Source of the DNA: a virus | Strand: one strand, 5' to 3' | Length of the DNA: 64,000 nucleotides | Virus record (IMG/VR): IMGVR_UViG_3300005841_000936 | Location: 1-64,000 of that record | Shown here: positions 26,301 through 34,485 of the stretch, in pieces | Numbering within the stretch: position 1 is the first letter of the stretch | How the letters are laid out: every line of letters begins with the position of its first letter | The notes under the pieces: generated by a model | Database searches by the model: none | The model's input: only the letters and a program-made list of their open reading frames with translations | What the model was told of the DNA's origin: nothing | Position numbers and translations under genes: made by a program

Positions 26301-27872
26301 AGCAAACGACAACTGCAATTCATCCATCACGTCGACGTTATTTTTTGCGACGAGATAGAAGGCCGCAGCCCTCGTTTCCAAGCCGGCGTAAGCCTGCCCT
26401 GCCCCGAAGCCCGCTTGCTTCAGAGTGTCGAGCACCGCAGGTAGACCGCGCACGCTAACATCTACATCGCCAGAGGTTAGCTTCAACAGCTTGAGCTGCT
26501 CAGTGAGCTTCTCACTCGGAGCCTGAAGATCAACGAGGAACTGACGAAAGCCAGTGCCGATCGTCGACCCACTCTTGATACCAGCCTGCGCAACGGCGCC
26601 GACCGTGGCGAGCAATTGCTCGAGCGTAATGTTCTGCTCGTAGGCCGTGGCCCCAACATATTGGATCGCCTGGCCGGTCTGTTGAATGGTGAGCTTGGTT
26701 CGATTGAGTGCCGATGTCATAAGATCGGCAACGCGACCGGTCTCTGTAGCCTGAAGCTGAAAGGAGCCTAGGGCCGACGTAACGAGCTGCACCGCTTCAT
26801 CTGGCGTCGATCCGGACGCTGTCGCCAACGACGTCACAGCACCAAGAACCTGCTTCATCTGGCCAGCCGACACGCCAGCCTGCGCGAGAGTCTCTGAGAT
26901 CTTGATTAGATCGACGATCGCGAAACGCGAGGAACTCCCCACCTCTAGGATCGACTTCTTCAGACTGATCATCTGCGTGTCAGTTGAATTCGAAATGGCT
27001 TGGAGCCGAGCCATTTCGTCTTCAAATTCGATCGCAAATTTTGCGCCGTCACGAAGCACATTGATGGCACCGAATAGCGCCGCACCAGCTCCACCATAAG
27101 CAGCAGTGCGCGCAAACACAGTTCCCAGCCCGCCTGATGGCAGGATACTAGACCCCTTCGAACCGGCTCCCCGAGCACGCTCAGCCGCGGCGAGCTCACG
27201 GACCTCGATTGTGGCCCGGGCGACCGCATCTCGATACGCCAGCATATCCGCGGTGATCTTCTTGGAGCTCGACTTCGGGTCTGTGAGGGTGGTGAAGAGC
27301 TGATTGGAAGCAGCGTTCACCGAAGACTTCGTCCCCGAAATATTAAGACCGCCAACCCGCGCCCGTCCCTCGATCTCCTTCATCTTCCGCTCGAGCGAAT
27401 TGAGATCCTTAATCGCTTCTTCCGTCTCGAGAGCCTTGCGGACAGAAGCACGAGAGCCCGTTCCGTTTGGACCACCCGTTAGAGCTATCCGCCTATTGAG
27501 CTGATTGAGGCGAGCGCCAAGCGCTTCGACGCTCGTGCTGGCCTCGTCGAGTGAAGCCTTGTATTCAATCGCGCTGCGCTTGGACTTCGCCAAGGCCTGC
27601 TGATTGTTGAGGTTGGTAACGCTGCCCGGCGTGTTCTTCGCAATTGCCTTCTCCGCCGAGCTGAGAAGAGACTCCCGTTTGACGAACCCAGACAGCGAGG
27701 CTTGAAGCTGACGATCGAATTTCTTGGCACTTTCCTCGGCGTCTTTCCCGAGCTGCTTTACCTCTTTGGCAATTTTGGCAACGCGCGCATCGACCGCGTC
27801 GAACGCGGCCTTCATCCCGCCGCCTTCGGCTACAAGATCAATATCGACATCTTGGGTTTTGTTGCCGGCCAT
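23334..27872 (-). CDS. Tail tape measure protein with internal peptidase-like domain (1,512 aa)
   Basis: A 1,512-aa protein with N-terminal coiled coils, then a TP901-type tape measure core at about residues 270-480 (hydrophobic AYGGAGAALFGAINVLRDG, then FEDEMARLQAISN and ALNRTKLTIQQTGQAIQY). At about residues 960-1030 lies a segment with H-x-P-H-S near GNGQDFPF and later GTGPHFHTS, an arrangement of His/Asp residues like zinc peptidases of the M15/M23 kind, which would fit a peptidoglycan-cleaving function during DNA entry. The C terminus has hydrophobic Gly/Ala stretches and a KGEFVQRKWAV motif common in tape measures. The length predicts a tail of roughly 220-230 nm if the usual 0.15 nm per residue holds. 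Confidence 0.95.
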   Translation of the reverse strand: MAGNKTQDVDIDLVAEGGGMKAAFDAVDARVAKIAKEVKQLGKDAEESAKKFDRQLQASLSGFVKRESLLSSAEKAIAKNTPGSVTNLNNQQALAKSKRSAIEYKASLDEASTSVEALGARLNQLNRRIALTGGPNGTGSRASVRKALETEEAIKDLNSLERKMKEIEGRARVGGLNISGTKSSVNAASNQLFTTLTDPKSSSKKITADMLAYRDAVARATIEVRELAAAERARGAGSKGSSILPSGGLGTVFARTAAYGGAGAALFGAINVLRDGAKFAIEFEDEMARLQAISNSTDTQMISLKKSILEVGSSSRFAIVDLIKISETLAQAGVSAGQMKQVLGAVTSLATASGSTPDEAVQLVTSALGSFQLQATETGRVADLMTSALNRTKLTIQQTGQAIQYVGATAYEQNITLEQLLATVGAVAQAGIKSGSTIGTGFRQFLVDLQAPSEKLTEQLKLLKLTSGDVDVSVRGLPAVLDTLKQAGFGAGQAYAGLETRAAAFYLVAKNNVDVMDELQLSFATSGAAAKANERAMDSLSAQWQRFKNIIGDNLSEEVSRVTVVLKELVRFASDSVESGSFGQTLKSSLVQVAPEALGLVSLFNTLADKLRGTTAESERLATASAEVSEKIQAQQDKIGGLDKEITRLLTQQDTLAGRSTLLAAETVSLSDRFQGLAKYLLNTKGEVLDLVSAMQQLRNEENQTLRQGYIEQGVKAASQRVDAQKTVNSQLRGVRGNDWLMNSLLGNETKALGNLGDPRNIALLRDAADRIEKLSVENAQQLRKLILAQGVVTQATSTERISRIQEQDAGARNSDIGKQFSAKFDQVQPLLDKLSSATDVNKASIRSQVTKILDEIEKIAKDRIPLATSDTSKRFLSAALLDVKSFRQSVEASSAETDQARRAREKAEREANRDANQPLITRQAIIDGFKIVAPYLKAGSGSRDARTQNGLFAAGKTNLDAAHSPHSQPGGNGQDFPFKAETAEAGKREALRIQNALRAQGYSKITVIYETGKGQRQGTGPHFHTSTPVGQRFAAGHDPNAADADGRSQVKTDKLGLATADAALRDNLDDLKYSTSEAVFDAGTKAAKAALDVWADKLREVTDGELANEGASIDTVAERHAEIEEKIRQRTKDFNDAIFDGILKNIDRQMDQIQREFDESLRPAQGRLSIAQGRLSGLGYASNSGKVPDFVQQLSERRVGQAQENLDKETSADLGVQIVKQQALLVRAKADLQRAADSGGQTETATAKVNELAISIAKLTEQKNNLDAALGEGSLLPTTFSVGLTQAIEAYKEASGLNRSFTQDILQNMTPALTTAHQGITTFFTDIMSGSRTVLGAFGDFVKGMVKYFEELAAQALAKGIFNLILGAIGGATAPGGGGAGSAAAAGSHAPFLKGGMVTAISGRYIRNGVPNRDSVHAKIAKGEFVQRKWAVDSVGPEFMQKLNDQGARALQGLGGNAVIAPPARQETNVYVVQEGQRPTMGPNDVIVAVANDILSGGETKKLIRHVAQGG

Positions 27873-27928
27873 CAGATCTGATGGCTACGGCGTTCACCGC
27901 GGTGATTTTAGGAGAAAGTGGTGAACCG

Positions 27929-28216
27929 CTATTTCTCGTCAGGAGGGTGTGTCGCCCAGCTGGCCACATGATCTGGCGCGGGGCACTTATTTGCGATGAT
28001 CAAAGTTACTATTCGATCAGCTTTCAGAGCAAAGTCCCGATCGTCGTCCTTCAATTTCTTCTCATATTCCGGAAGAAATTTCGCGGTCTCTAGGTTATGA
28101 TTATGAACCCACGCCCATAATCTCTCATTCTCCACAAAATCAGCCGTCAGTTTAACGCAGACGGGTCTTTCGGTTGAGGTGGATAGGAGGGCGGCAGCAA
28201 GAAGGATGGCTATCAT
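27929..28216 (-). CDS. Small exported protein (95 aa) in structural operon
   Basis: The product begins MIAILLAAALLSTSTERPVC, a short hydrophobic signal-peptide-like region, and continues as a soluble, charged domain with two cysteines (PVCV and NKCPAP) that could form a disulphide in the periplasm. It is on the minus strand between the connector and tape measure genes, an unusual place for an exported protein. A role in superinfection exclusion or envelope stress is imaginable but not shown. No family recognised. Confidence 0.65.
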   Translation of the reverse strand: MIAILLAAALLSTSTERPVCVKLTADFVENERLWAWVHNHNLETAKFLPEYEKKLKDDDRDFALKADRIVTLIIANKCPAPDHVASWATHPPDEK

Positions 28217-28231
28217 CCTGCCCCTGTACCG

Positions 28232-28936
28232 CTATGTGGCCTCACCGACAACAGGGTCTCCGCGGACAACGGCTACAAAGATCGCCCCGTAACTGAGCAT
28301 GCCATCGGAAGTGGGGTCGACAATCAGTTGACCATCACTGACCATTTGCTCGAGCTGAGCACGGAGAGCATCCCAATCGACAGCGGCTCGCTCGAATTGA
28401 TCCGTGCCCGAAGCTTCCTTCTTCGTGATACGCACAGGCAAAGTGGCCAGCAGCCGCAAAGCAGCGTATGCTTCGATCGCATCAGCAAGCACCATCTGGG
28501 TGTAACCGTCACTGGTCTGAAGCCCAGCCAAAGCCGTGGCCCCTACCCTGCTTCGAAAGGCTCCGTAAGCTGAGATCAGGTTGATGTCGTCATCGCTCAG
28601 CTCATGTGGTTCTAGACCGAGCTTTCTCCGGACCCCTTCAGGACTCACTCCAAAAGGAAGAAATCCCTCAAGACGATATCGAAAGTATCCGGTCACTGCC
28701 TCGCCATTGACGAGGTAATTCCATCGAAGCTCCCGCGGGCCAACGACCTCATCATCACTGAGACTATTGTCAGAATCCAAAACAGTAATGAGTGCGTGCG
28801 TGGCACCGTCAACAGGCGTTACGAGTCCACCTGCAACCGGCGTGTTTGCGGCGTCGAGTATCGACCAGACAATATCACCGTCGGGAAACCCGGTCGTAAA
28901 CTCTACCAGGTGGGTGAGCGTGTCACCGTCACGCAT
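28232..28936 (-). CDS. Head-tail connector / adaptor protein-like (234 aa)
   Basis: After a beta-rich N-terminal domain of about 85 residues the protein has a helical part with GVSPEGVRRKLGLEPHELSD and a long helix around DAIEAYAALRLLATLP, resembling HK97 gp6-like DNA-packaging connector proteins. Such proteins form the ring under the portal. The ATG at 28936 overlaps the upstream TAA (TAATG). The beta domain makes it longer than minimal gp6 proteins. Confidence 0.6.
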   Translation of the reverse strand: MRDGDTLTHLVEFTTGFPDGDIVWSILDAANTPVAGGLVTPVDGATHALITVLDSDNSLSDDEVVGPRELRWNYLVNGEAVTGYFRYRLEGFLPFGVSPEGVRRKLGLEPHELSDDDINLISAYGAFRSRVGATALAGLQTSDGYTQMVLADAIEAYAALRLLATLPVRITKKEASGTDQFERAAVDWDALRAQLEQMVSDGQLIVDPTSDGMLSYGAIFVAVVRGDPVVGEAT

Positions 28937-29397
28937 TACTTCCGCTTCTTGCTTCCGCCGGGCTTGCCGTCGCCATCATGGTCGAAGGCTGCAAGAGCTG
29001 CCGCATCTTCTGCGTCCTTGGCCTCCTGCGCGAGGCGATCGGCCTCTTCGGCCGCTTGCTCTTCAGCGAGACGGTCGGCTTCTGCGGCGGCATCGGCCTC
29101 TGCCTGAAGCTCCACACGACGTGCTTCGGCATTCGCCTCTTGCTCTGCAACCTGACGAGCCCGTTCGGCTTCAGCTTCAGCTGCCTCACGTTCAGCCTCA
29201 GCGAGCTCTTCTTCGGTCGGCTCTGGTTCACCGTCGATCTCTTCGAGGATCTCGACCTGACCAATATCAACGCGATCTTGGAGGAAGGCCGTCAACGGCA
29301 CAGGCTCGGAGGTGGGACCATCCGAAGGAATCTCTTTTCCGCTCTGCGGATCGAGGAGCATGAACTCCCCAGTTGTTTCTGCGATGACCATTTTCAT
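28936..29397 (-). CDS. Ala/Glu-rich coiled-coil protein downstream of capsid gene (153 aa)
   Basis: The N-terminal 50 residues form a small domain (MKMVIAETTGEFMLLDPQSG), then residues about 60-135 are almost only Ala, Glu, Arg and Asp in a continuous heptad-like pattern, and the end is Gly/Lys-rich (GDGKPGGSKKRK). It may be a head accessory or scaffold-like protein. The ATG at 29397 has GGAG 6 nt upstream; a TTG 12 bp earlier is less likely. It lies just after the terminator-like hairpin of the capsid gene. Confidence 0.65.
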   Translation of the reverse strand: MKMVIAETTGEFMLLDPQSGKEIPSDGPTSEPVPLTAFLQDRVDIGQVEILEEIDGEPEPTEEELAEAEREAAEAEAERARQVAEQEANAEARRVELQAEADAAAEADRLAEEQAAEEADRLAQEAKDAEDAAALAAFDHDGDGKPGGSKKRK

Positions 29398-29413
29398 AGG
29401 GCTCTCCAAGGTA

Positions 29414-29436
29414 AAGGGGAGGCACTGCCTCCCCTT
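29414..29436 (-). terminator. Hairpin after major capsid gene (attenuator-like)
   Basis: Perfect 10-bp arms AAGGGGAGGC and GCCTCCCCTT around a 3-nt loop, just past the capsid stop at 29441. There is no U tract, so it may slow RNA decay or reduce read-through rather than terminate fully. Confidence 0.6.
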
Positions 29437-29440
29437 CCTA

Positions 29441-30637
29441 TTAGACGAGGTTCAGAATCGACCGAGTGTCGCCGAACACCAGGCGGTAGCCGTGGTTCTT
29501 CGTGCGGACGTAACGGACCTTCTGGTTCTCGATTGCGCGAACCGACTCTTCGATCTCGGAGCCGTTCTCGACCAGCTCTTCGACGGTCTCATTCTTGATG
29601 AAACCGATGAGCTTGTTCGCCGGCGCTGTCGAGGACACCGCAAAGCGAACATTGAAGTCAAAACGCGGGTTATCGATCGCGGTCTGGACACCGGCCGCAG
29701 CCAGAACTTCCTGCTGGGTCTTGCCCGTGTTGGCGACCGGAGTTGCGAACATGCGAATCCACTCGAAGTACATGTCGAAGTTGCCCACGACAGTGTCCAC
29801 CGGAGTGCCCGCCTGAGCGCGCTGGACCAGCCACTTCAGGAAGATTTCCCAGTTCATCCGACCGGCGACAATCGTCGGCGCACCCGGCATCAGACCTGCA
29901 AGGGTCGTCGCAGTCACCACCGGGGCAGCCGCCGAAACGCCATCACCGTTGATCAGAAGCGACGTCACAATGGCCGTCTGACCGATCGCGACTTCACGCT
30001 GCATGCGCGCAGCGTAAGGGGTCACGACATCCAGGCTCGCCCGGCGCTCGAACTCATAGGTGAATTCGAAGCCACCACCGAACTTGTGGAACTTCACGCT
30101 CTTCTCAGAGGTGCGCAGCGAGCGGATCGGAATACGAGCGCCTTCGGCGATGATACCGGTCTGCTGGTAGTCATCCGCCTTATCATCAATGACCGTGGTG
30201 ATCATCTCAATGCCATTCACGGTACGGGACTGAGCCAGCATCGGGGTGACATCTTCGATCTGATCCTGGCGATACTTCCACTGGACCACATCATCGATCA
30301 CCTGCGGGAACAGGGCGCGCGTGCCGGGGCTCGACATGAACGTCTCGGCCGCGGCCTGCAGGACGATGCCGTGCTGGAAGTCGTCACGGATCGGAAGGTT
30401 GAGGAAAGCAAGCGCAGCCTCATAACCGTTCAGGTCCGAGCCGGCGAACTGACCCTTGGAAGGATCAATAGCCAGTCGAAGATAATCGCCCATGTTGAGT
30501 TGCAGCGCCTTGGCGTGCTGCACCATGTTCTGCCCAGCACGGAGACTGTCTTGTCCGTTTTCCGCGAGCAGATCCGCAAGCAGAACCTCTGCGGGTTGGC
30601 GATTGCGGGAGAGTTCGAGGATGTTGACGGGCTTCAT
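29441..30637 (-). CDS. Major capsid protein (398 aa, HK97-fold type)
   Basis: The 398-aa protein has features of phage coat proteins: an N-terminal helical delta-like region (PAEVLLADLLAENGQDSLRA), a spine and P-domain pattern (MSSPGTRALFPQVIDDVV, IAEGARIPIRSLRTSEKSV, KFHKFGGGFEFTYEFERRAS) and a C-terminal beta region ending YRLVFGDTRSILNLV. It lies between a decoration-type gene and head-tail genes and is followed by a stable hairpin, as expected for the most abundant protein. It self-assembles into the icosahedral head with the protease-scaffold encoded two genes upstream. Confidence 0.88.
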   Translation of the reverse strand: MKPVNILELSRNRQPAEVLLADLLAENGQDSLRAGQNMVQHAKALQLNMGDYLRLAIDPSKGQFAGSDLNGYEAALAFLNLPIRDDFQHGIVLQAAAETFMSSPGTRALFPQVIDDVVQWKYRQDQIEDVTPMLAQSRTVNGIEMITTVIDDKADDYQQTGIIAEGARIPIRSLRTSEKSVKFHKFGGGFEFTYEFERRASLDVVTPYAARMQREVAIGQTAIVTSLLINGDGVSAAAPVVTATTLAGLMPGAPTIVAGRMNWEIFLKWLVQRAQAGTPVDTVVGNFDMYFEWIRMFATPVANTGKTQQEVLAAAGVQTAIDNPRFDFNVRFAVSSTAPANKLIGFIKNETVEELVENGSEIEESVRAIENQKVRYVRTKNHGYRLVFGDTRSILNLV

Positions 30638-30655
30638 GTCTTTGCCTTCCTGGAC

Positions 30656-31060
30656 TTAGAGGTATTCGACGACGACAAAGTCGGTACCGACCTCGACGCA
30701 ACGGTTATGCTTGGGCTCGGTCTGGGTCGTGCCCAGTTTGACTTCACCGGCCACGGCCGACCCGGTCACGACCGCACCAAGGACGATCGAGTGACCGATC
30801 GCGGCAGGGAGCTTTTCTTTGAAGCGGCGCTGAACGGCGCCAACCTTGCCCATGCCCTGCTGAGTGCGATCTTCGTATGACCACAGTCGGCCAAGAACGA
30901 CATCGTTGTCCGCAGTCAGCTTGAACTTGTTAGGCCCGCTGGTGTCGATCGTCAGCGCCTTACCTACGTCGGCCTCAACGATTGCAGCATTGAGATTGTA
31001 GGTGAAGATGTGGCTGTCGATCGGAAAACCGTAAGAGACAACCGAATTGGGGAATGCCAT
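30656..31060 (-). CDS. Head decoration protein-like (134 aa)
   Basis: A 134-aa beta-rich protein directly between protease-scaffold and capsid genes, the usual place of gpD-like capsid decoration proteins. It contains EADVGKALTIDTSGPNKFKL and a SIVLGAVVTGSAVAG strand, and ends DFVVVEYL. It is likely to sit on the outside of the mature head and stabilise it. Assignment is by position and pattern. Confidence 0.68.
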   Translation of the reverse strand: MAFPNSVVSYGFPIDSHIFTYNLNAAIVEADVGKALTIDTSGPNKFKLTADNDVVLGRLWSYEDRTQQGMGKVGAVQRRFKEKLPAAIGHSIVLGAVVTGSAVAGEVKLGTTQTEPKHNRCVEVGTDFVVVEYL

Positions 31061-31081
31061 GATCTATTCCTTCGCGGCGGG

Positions 31082-32242
31082 TTAGCGGGTGGAGACTTTG
31101 AAGGCAGAGAGCGCGACGGCGCTCGGCTTTGCATCGTCGGTGGCGGGAGCAGCGGTGGTGACACCGCCAACAGGGAGGATCGCGGTCAGACCAGCGGTCT
31201 TCGCATCGATCGCGGCGGTGAGCTCGGCGACAGTCTTCGGGAGCTCAGCGGGAACTTCCGTACCCGTTGCCGTATGAAGCTTGGTCAGCACGCTCGAGAG
31301 ATAAACGATCGCGGCATCGGCCTCGTCCGTCTTGTTGCTCTTGTTTGCATCAACAAGCGCCTGGTTCGCAGTGTTCAGCTCAGCGGTAAGCTCACTCACC
31401 CGAGTCTCGGCGGCAGTGACTTTCGCAGCCGATGCTTCGAGAGCCGCAGCATGCGCAGTGGCCGCAGCCTCGAGAACACCAACCTTCGTGCCTGCGGCAA
31501 TTAGGTCAGCGGTCAGTTTGTTGGTGTCGATCGTCACAATGTTCTCTCCTCGGGAAGCCTGGACGACCAGGCCATCAATCTCGAAACCCCGAGCAGCGAG
31601 ACGCTGCGCGGAAGCAGGAGCGAGCTTTGATCCGGATCGACCGATAATTTTAGGACCGTCTGCTGCACCGCGGGCAACCAGACTTACCTCGATCAGCTGA
31701 GAAAGGCCGACCATGCGGAGATGAACACCGTCGCTGCCGATCTCGTGACCGTTGGAGCATGTGCGAGAATACAGGTTTTCAGAAGTGGCCTCTTCGCCAA
31801 GGTAGTCGAACTCACACTCGGAGCAGAGATACTGGGTAGGCAAGAACGAGATCGACACCTCGTCAAGCGAGCCCGCATCGATCTTGGTCGCAAGCTTCTC
31901 CTCGGTAGGATCCAAGTAGAAGAGAGTGCGAAGTTCAACGTCCCCCTCTTCGTCATAATTGACTGCACCGTGAAAAATTCGACCATGTGGTTGGTCGTCG
32001 CCAAAAACGTGATTAGAAATCAGTGGGACGTGACCACCGTTGTTAATACGATCACCGATCTGCTGAAGAGTCAGGGGCGAAGCCACGGCCCCTTCCCAAA
32101 TTGTACCGTTCTTCCCAATCAGGGGCTTGCTATTGAGCGTGATCGCCTCAAAAACGGCAAAGCCATCGCTGACTTCGACATCGGCGCCAACAGCACCTTT
32201 AATCATCGCGATCAGTTGTGGGGTAAGTTCAAGCCGCTTCAT
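31082..32242 (-). CDS. Prohead protease fused to scaffold (386 aa)
   Basis: Residues about 60-210 look like a prohead serine protease: GGHVPLISNH with a likely catalytic His, and the strand LDEVSISFLP with the catalytic Ser, followed by LIEVSLVARGAADG. A CSEC pair, then CSNGHE about 30 residues on, suggests an inserted zinc site. From residue about 235 to 330 the protein is an Ala-rich coiled coil (AAAATAHAAALEASAAKVTA), which is the scaffold part. Fused protease-scaffold proteins shape the prohead and then cut it out. The arrangement protease-scaffold, decoration, capsid is canonical. Confidence 0.82.
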   Translation of the reverse strand: MKRLELTPQLIAMIKGAVGADVEVSDGFAVFEAITLNSKPLIGKNGTIWEGAVASPLTLQQIGDRINNGGHVPLISNHVFGDDQPHGRIFHGAVNYDEEGDVELRTLFYLDPTEEKLATKIDAGSLDEVSISFLPTQYLCSECEFDYLGEEATSENLYSRTCSNGHEIGSDGVHLRMVGLSQLIEVSLVARGAADGPKIIGRSGSKLAPASAQRLAARGFEIDGLVVQASRGENIVTIDTNKLTADLIAAGTKVGVLEAAATAHAAALEASAAKVTAAETRVSELTAELNTANQALVDANKSNKTDEADAAIVYLSSVLTKLHTATGTEVPAELPKTVAELTAAIDAKTAGLTAILPVGGVTTAAPATDDAKPSAVALSAFKVSTR

Positions 32243-32299
32243 AAAGTCGAAGTAGGCGGCGAGACTCTTAGGATGCGAGGGAGGACCGGATCACCGGGG

Positions 32300-32944
32300 T
32301 CAACCAGGGATAGTACCCACCCTGAAGTCGATCATTGGCATCGCAGCTGTCCCCGCGGCGAAAGTCGCACTGGTCAGATCCGGCCAAGTGCCGTAAGTCT
32401 GCGTGACATTAAGACACGTCAGGCCACCCGACGCTGAAGGGTTGATGTCGGCATGCGTCGCTGAGCCTATAAGACCCGCCACACCTTTGGCGCCTGCGTT
32501 GATGCCTTGGAAAACAGCCGTTGCCGTGTCCTGGTTAAGGGCACCCCAATAGACACCGGCAGGAAGCACAACCGTCGTATCAATCGGCGCGACGTCGACC
32601 AAGGCCACTGCTGTCGTTGAACCCGCGGCGGTGGAGATGAGCGCGTTCCCTGTCGGCATTCGGGTAATCGGGTCGGCGGCATAGACAGCGAGCTGGAAAT
32701 GCTGACCGCTGTGCAACGTGTTGACCCTGACTCCCATCATGTCAATCGTGATCGGTTCAACAATAATGAACGGATATAGCTTGATGAGATTTACAGCCAA
32801 TGCGGTGCCCGCTGCTGCTTGTGTGTTAGGGCTCGTGCTGTACCAGCGCCCCGCGACATAGCCAGGGTGGATGAGATTGAACAAGCTGTTCAACTTACCG
32901 CGAACAACAGCCTTGGTGTTGCCTATAACGATGGCTTGGCTCAT
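32300..32944 (-). CDS. Beta-rich structural protein (214 aa), part of surface-protein cassette
   Basis: From the ATG at 32944 the protein has 214 aa, beta-rich, with WYSTSPNTQAAAGTALAVN and GVYWGALNQDTATAVFQG segments and few charged residues. It resembles C-terminal or accessory parts of phage appendages more than enzymes. It follows the SGNH hydrolase by 10 bp in a cassette of host-interaction genes between portal and protease. A frame extended to 33016 overlaps the upstream gene and is rejected. Confidence 0.6.
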   Translation of the reverse strand: MSQAIVIGNTKAVVRGKLNSLFNLIHPGYVAGRWYSTSPNTQAAAGTALAVNLIKLYPFIIVEPITIDMMGVRVNTLHSGQHFQLAVYAADPITRMPTGNALISTAAGSTTAVALVDVAPIDTTVVLPAGVYWGALNQDTATAVFQGINAGAKGVAGLIGSATHADINPSASGGLTCLNVTQTYGTWPDLTSATFAAGTAAMPMIDFRVGTIPG

Positions 32945-32954
32945 GACATATCCC

Positions 32955-34484
32955 TCACAAAAATGCAGCTTCGATAGCGGCCTTGTCGAGTTCCGCCTGG
33001 ATTGCTTGGCCAACACTATTCAAATGGACGCTGTCGGCATTGAAGTATGTAGTGTTCGTCGGATCCATCAGGCGAGCATCACTGGCCCGATCAGAGACAA
33101 CGTAACCGTGTGCTGCGGCGCCATCGCGAACGAGCTGGTTATATTTAAGAAGCGCGGTCAATTTCCAATTGGTGGTTGTGTCGAATGCCAGCCGGCCGAA
33201 CACCGTCGGGACGACAACACCGTGGAAACCATTTGCCAGTCCCCAAGCAACGAACGGAAGGGTAGTGGCATTGTAAAAGGCTTCGACCGTAGTCTCAGCA
33301 TTGCCGGCACTGGTGTAGGTCGCAGCATAGATGTCATTTGATCCACCCGCGATCACCAAGACATTAGGCACACCAGGCCTGATCGACAGCAGCTCAACAT
33401 TAGTGCGCGCACCATATTCCGTGACCATCTGCTGACCTCCGCGCCCGCAATTCACAACCGATGTATTTGGCGCAAAATCTTGCATGCTCGGAACGGTTCG
33501 GTTGTATGTTGCGCCCGTGCCGGTGACCAGGCTATCACCCCCATAAACAACATTGCGCGTGACAGTGGCAACTCGGACAGGAAACACGGTTGCAGCCCAA
33601 GCATCCATCGCCGCGATGTCGGCATCACTCGGCGCCGACGAAAAGATGACCGTGGACCAGTTGGAGTGGAGCGATGAACCCTCCGTCGCACCGTATGTAA
33701 TCGCAGCGGCGGCGCGGGCTGTTAGAGTTGTCTTGACACCATTTACAAATACAGCTTCACTCGCAACCTTACCCACATAAGCAAGGCCTTGAACCTCGTC
33801 AGTCGGTAGCACGTTCGTGAACTGACGAGAAAGGCCAGTGGCCTCCGTGACAATGCACCGGGTCTCGGCAAGAGACACCCCTGCCCCGGTGCCTGCTGCA
33901 TCCAGAAAGGTGAAGAATGGATCGATTGAATTCGCCAGGCGCATTGTGTTGACCTGGTGAACGCCAAAGTTAGTGCGATCGAGACCAGCGATTGCTGGAA
34001 TCTCCATATACTTCTTCTCAACGCGATCCGGATAAAAATCATGCAGCATCGGGCGGAATGCGCCTACAGCTCCTAGCGGATTAAAAGCCGGGCGACGTGC
34101 CGCGGTAGCCTGCACCTCGTGCCGACGATTACCGCTCTGATCATAGCGAATATCGATGGTCGCGGTGGATGCTCCGATCCAAACATCAATCACCGCATAA
34201 TCCGGCCACTGCTTCCCCGTCTGAGGATAGACGTCAAGCGTTGCGCTGTCAGAAGCTCGCACCAGGCGGAATAGTGGGCCATCGTAGGTGCCAACAATCA
34301 ATGCCATCCCGTAGACCGCGGCTTTGGAGGCGGACGTATAAGGGAGAAATGTAGCGGGGCCTTCCCAGACACCGATGTCATCCCAGACACCGATGTCATC
34401 CCAGACATCAGATTCCACCAAACCGCGTGTGGCTTTCGTACGCTGTTTGGCAAGCGCCGAAGGTGTCTGCGGCCCGAGCCGCAT
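32955..34484 (-). CDS. SGNH/GDS-type esterase with arabinofuranosidase-like N domain (509 aa)
   Basis: The C-terminal half is an SGNH hydrolase with block I GGDSLVTGTGAT (nucleophile Ser), the block II Gly in GRGGQQM, block III GGSNDIY and block V DSVHLNSVG (catalytic His). The N-terminal part (PYTSASKAAVYGMALIVGTY, LFRLVRASDSATLDVYP, YDQSGNRRHEVQATAARRP) resembles the alpha-L-arabinofuranosidase B-like lectin/catalytic module seen in other phage spikes. It probably deacetylates or binds cell-surface polysaccharide. An 18-bp tandem repeat gives DVWDDIGVWDDIGVWEG near residue 27. The ATG at 34484 follows the previous stop by one base. Confidence 0.82.
   Translation of the reverse strand: MRLGPQTPSALAKQRTKATRGLVESDVWDDIGVWDDIGVWEGPATFLPYTSASKAAVYGMALIVGTYDGPLFRLVRASDSATLDVYPQTGKQWPDYAVIDVWIGASTATIDIRYDQSGNRRHEVQATAARRPAFNPLGAVGAFRPMLHDFYPDRVEKKYMEIPAIAGLDRTNFGVHQVNTMRLANSIDPFFTFLDAAGTGAGVSLAETRCIVTEATGLSRQFTNVLPTDEVQGLAYVGKVASEAVFVNGVKTTLTARAAAAITYGATEGSSLHSNWSTVIFSSAPSDADIAAMDAWAATVFPVRVATVTRNVVYGGDSLVTGTGATYNRTVPSMQDFAPNTSVVNCGRGGQQMVTEYGARTNVELLSIRPGVPNVLVIAGGSNDIYAATYTSAGNAETTVEAFYNATTLPFVAWGLANGFHGVVVPTVFGRLAFDTTTNWKLTALLKYNQLVRDGAAAHGYVVSDRASDARLMDPTNTTYFNADSVHLNSVGQAIQAELDKAAIEAAFL
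34363..34410. repeat. 18-bp tandem repeat inside the SGNH gene
   Basis: Unit TCCCAGACACCGATGTCA is present at 34363-34380 and 34381-34398, with a third partial copy to 34410. It keeps the reading frame and encodes repeated DDIGVW on the minus strand. Confidence 0.9.
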
Positions 34485-34485
34485 T

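Noticed and set aside
29312-30880. 522-codon open frame on the plus strand
   Set aside because: Antisense to the major capsid and decoration genes; codon use and composition are unlike a real protein, and no ribosome site is present.
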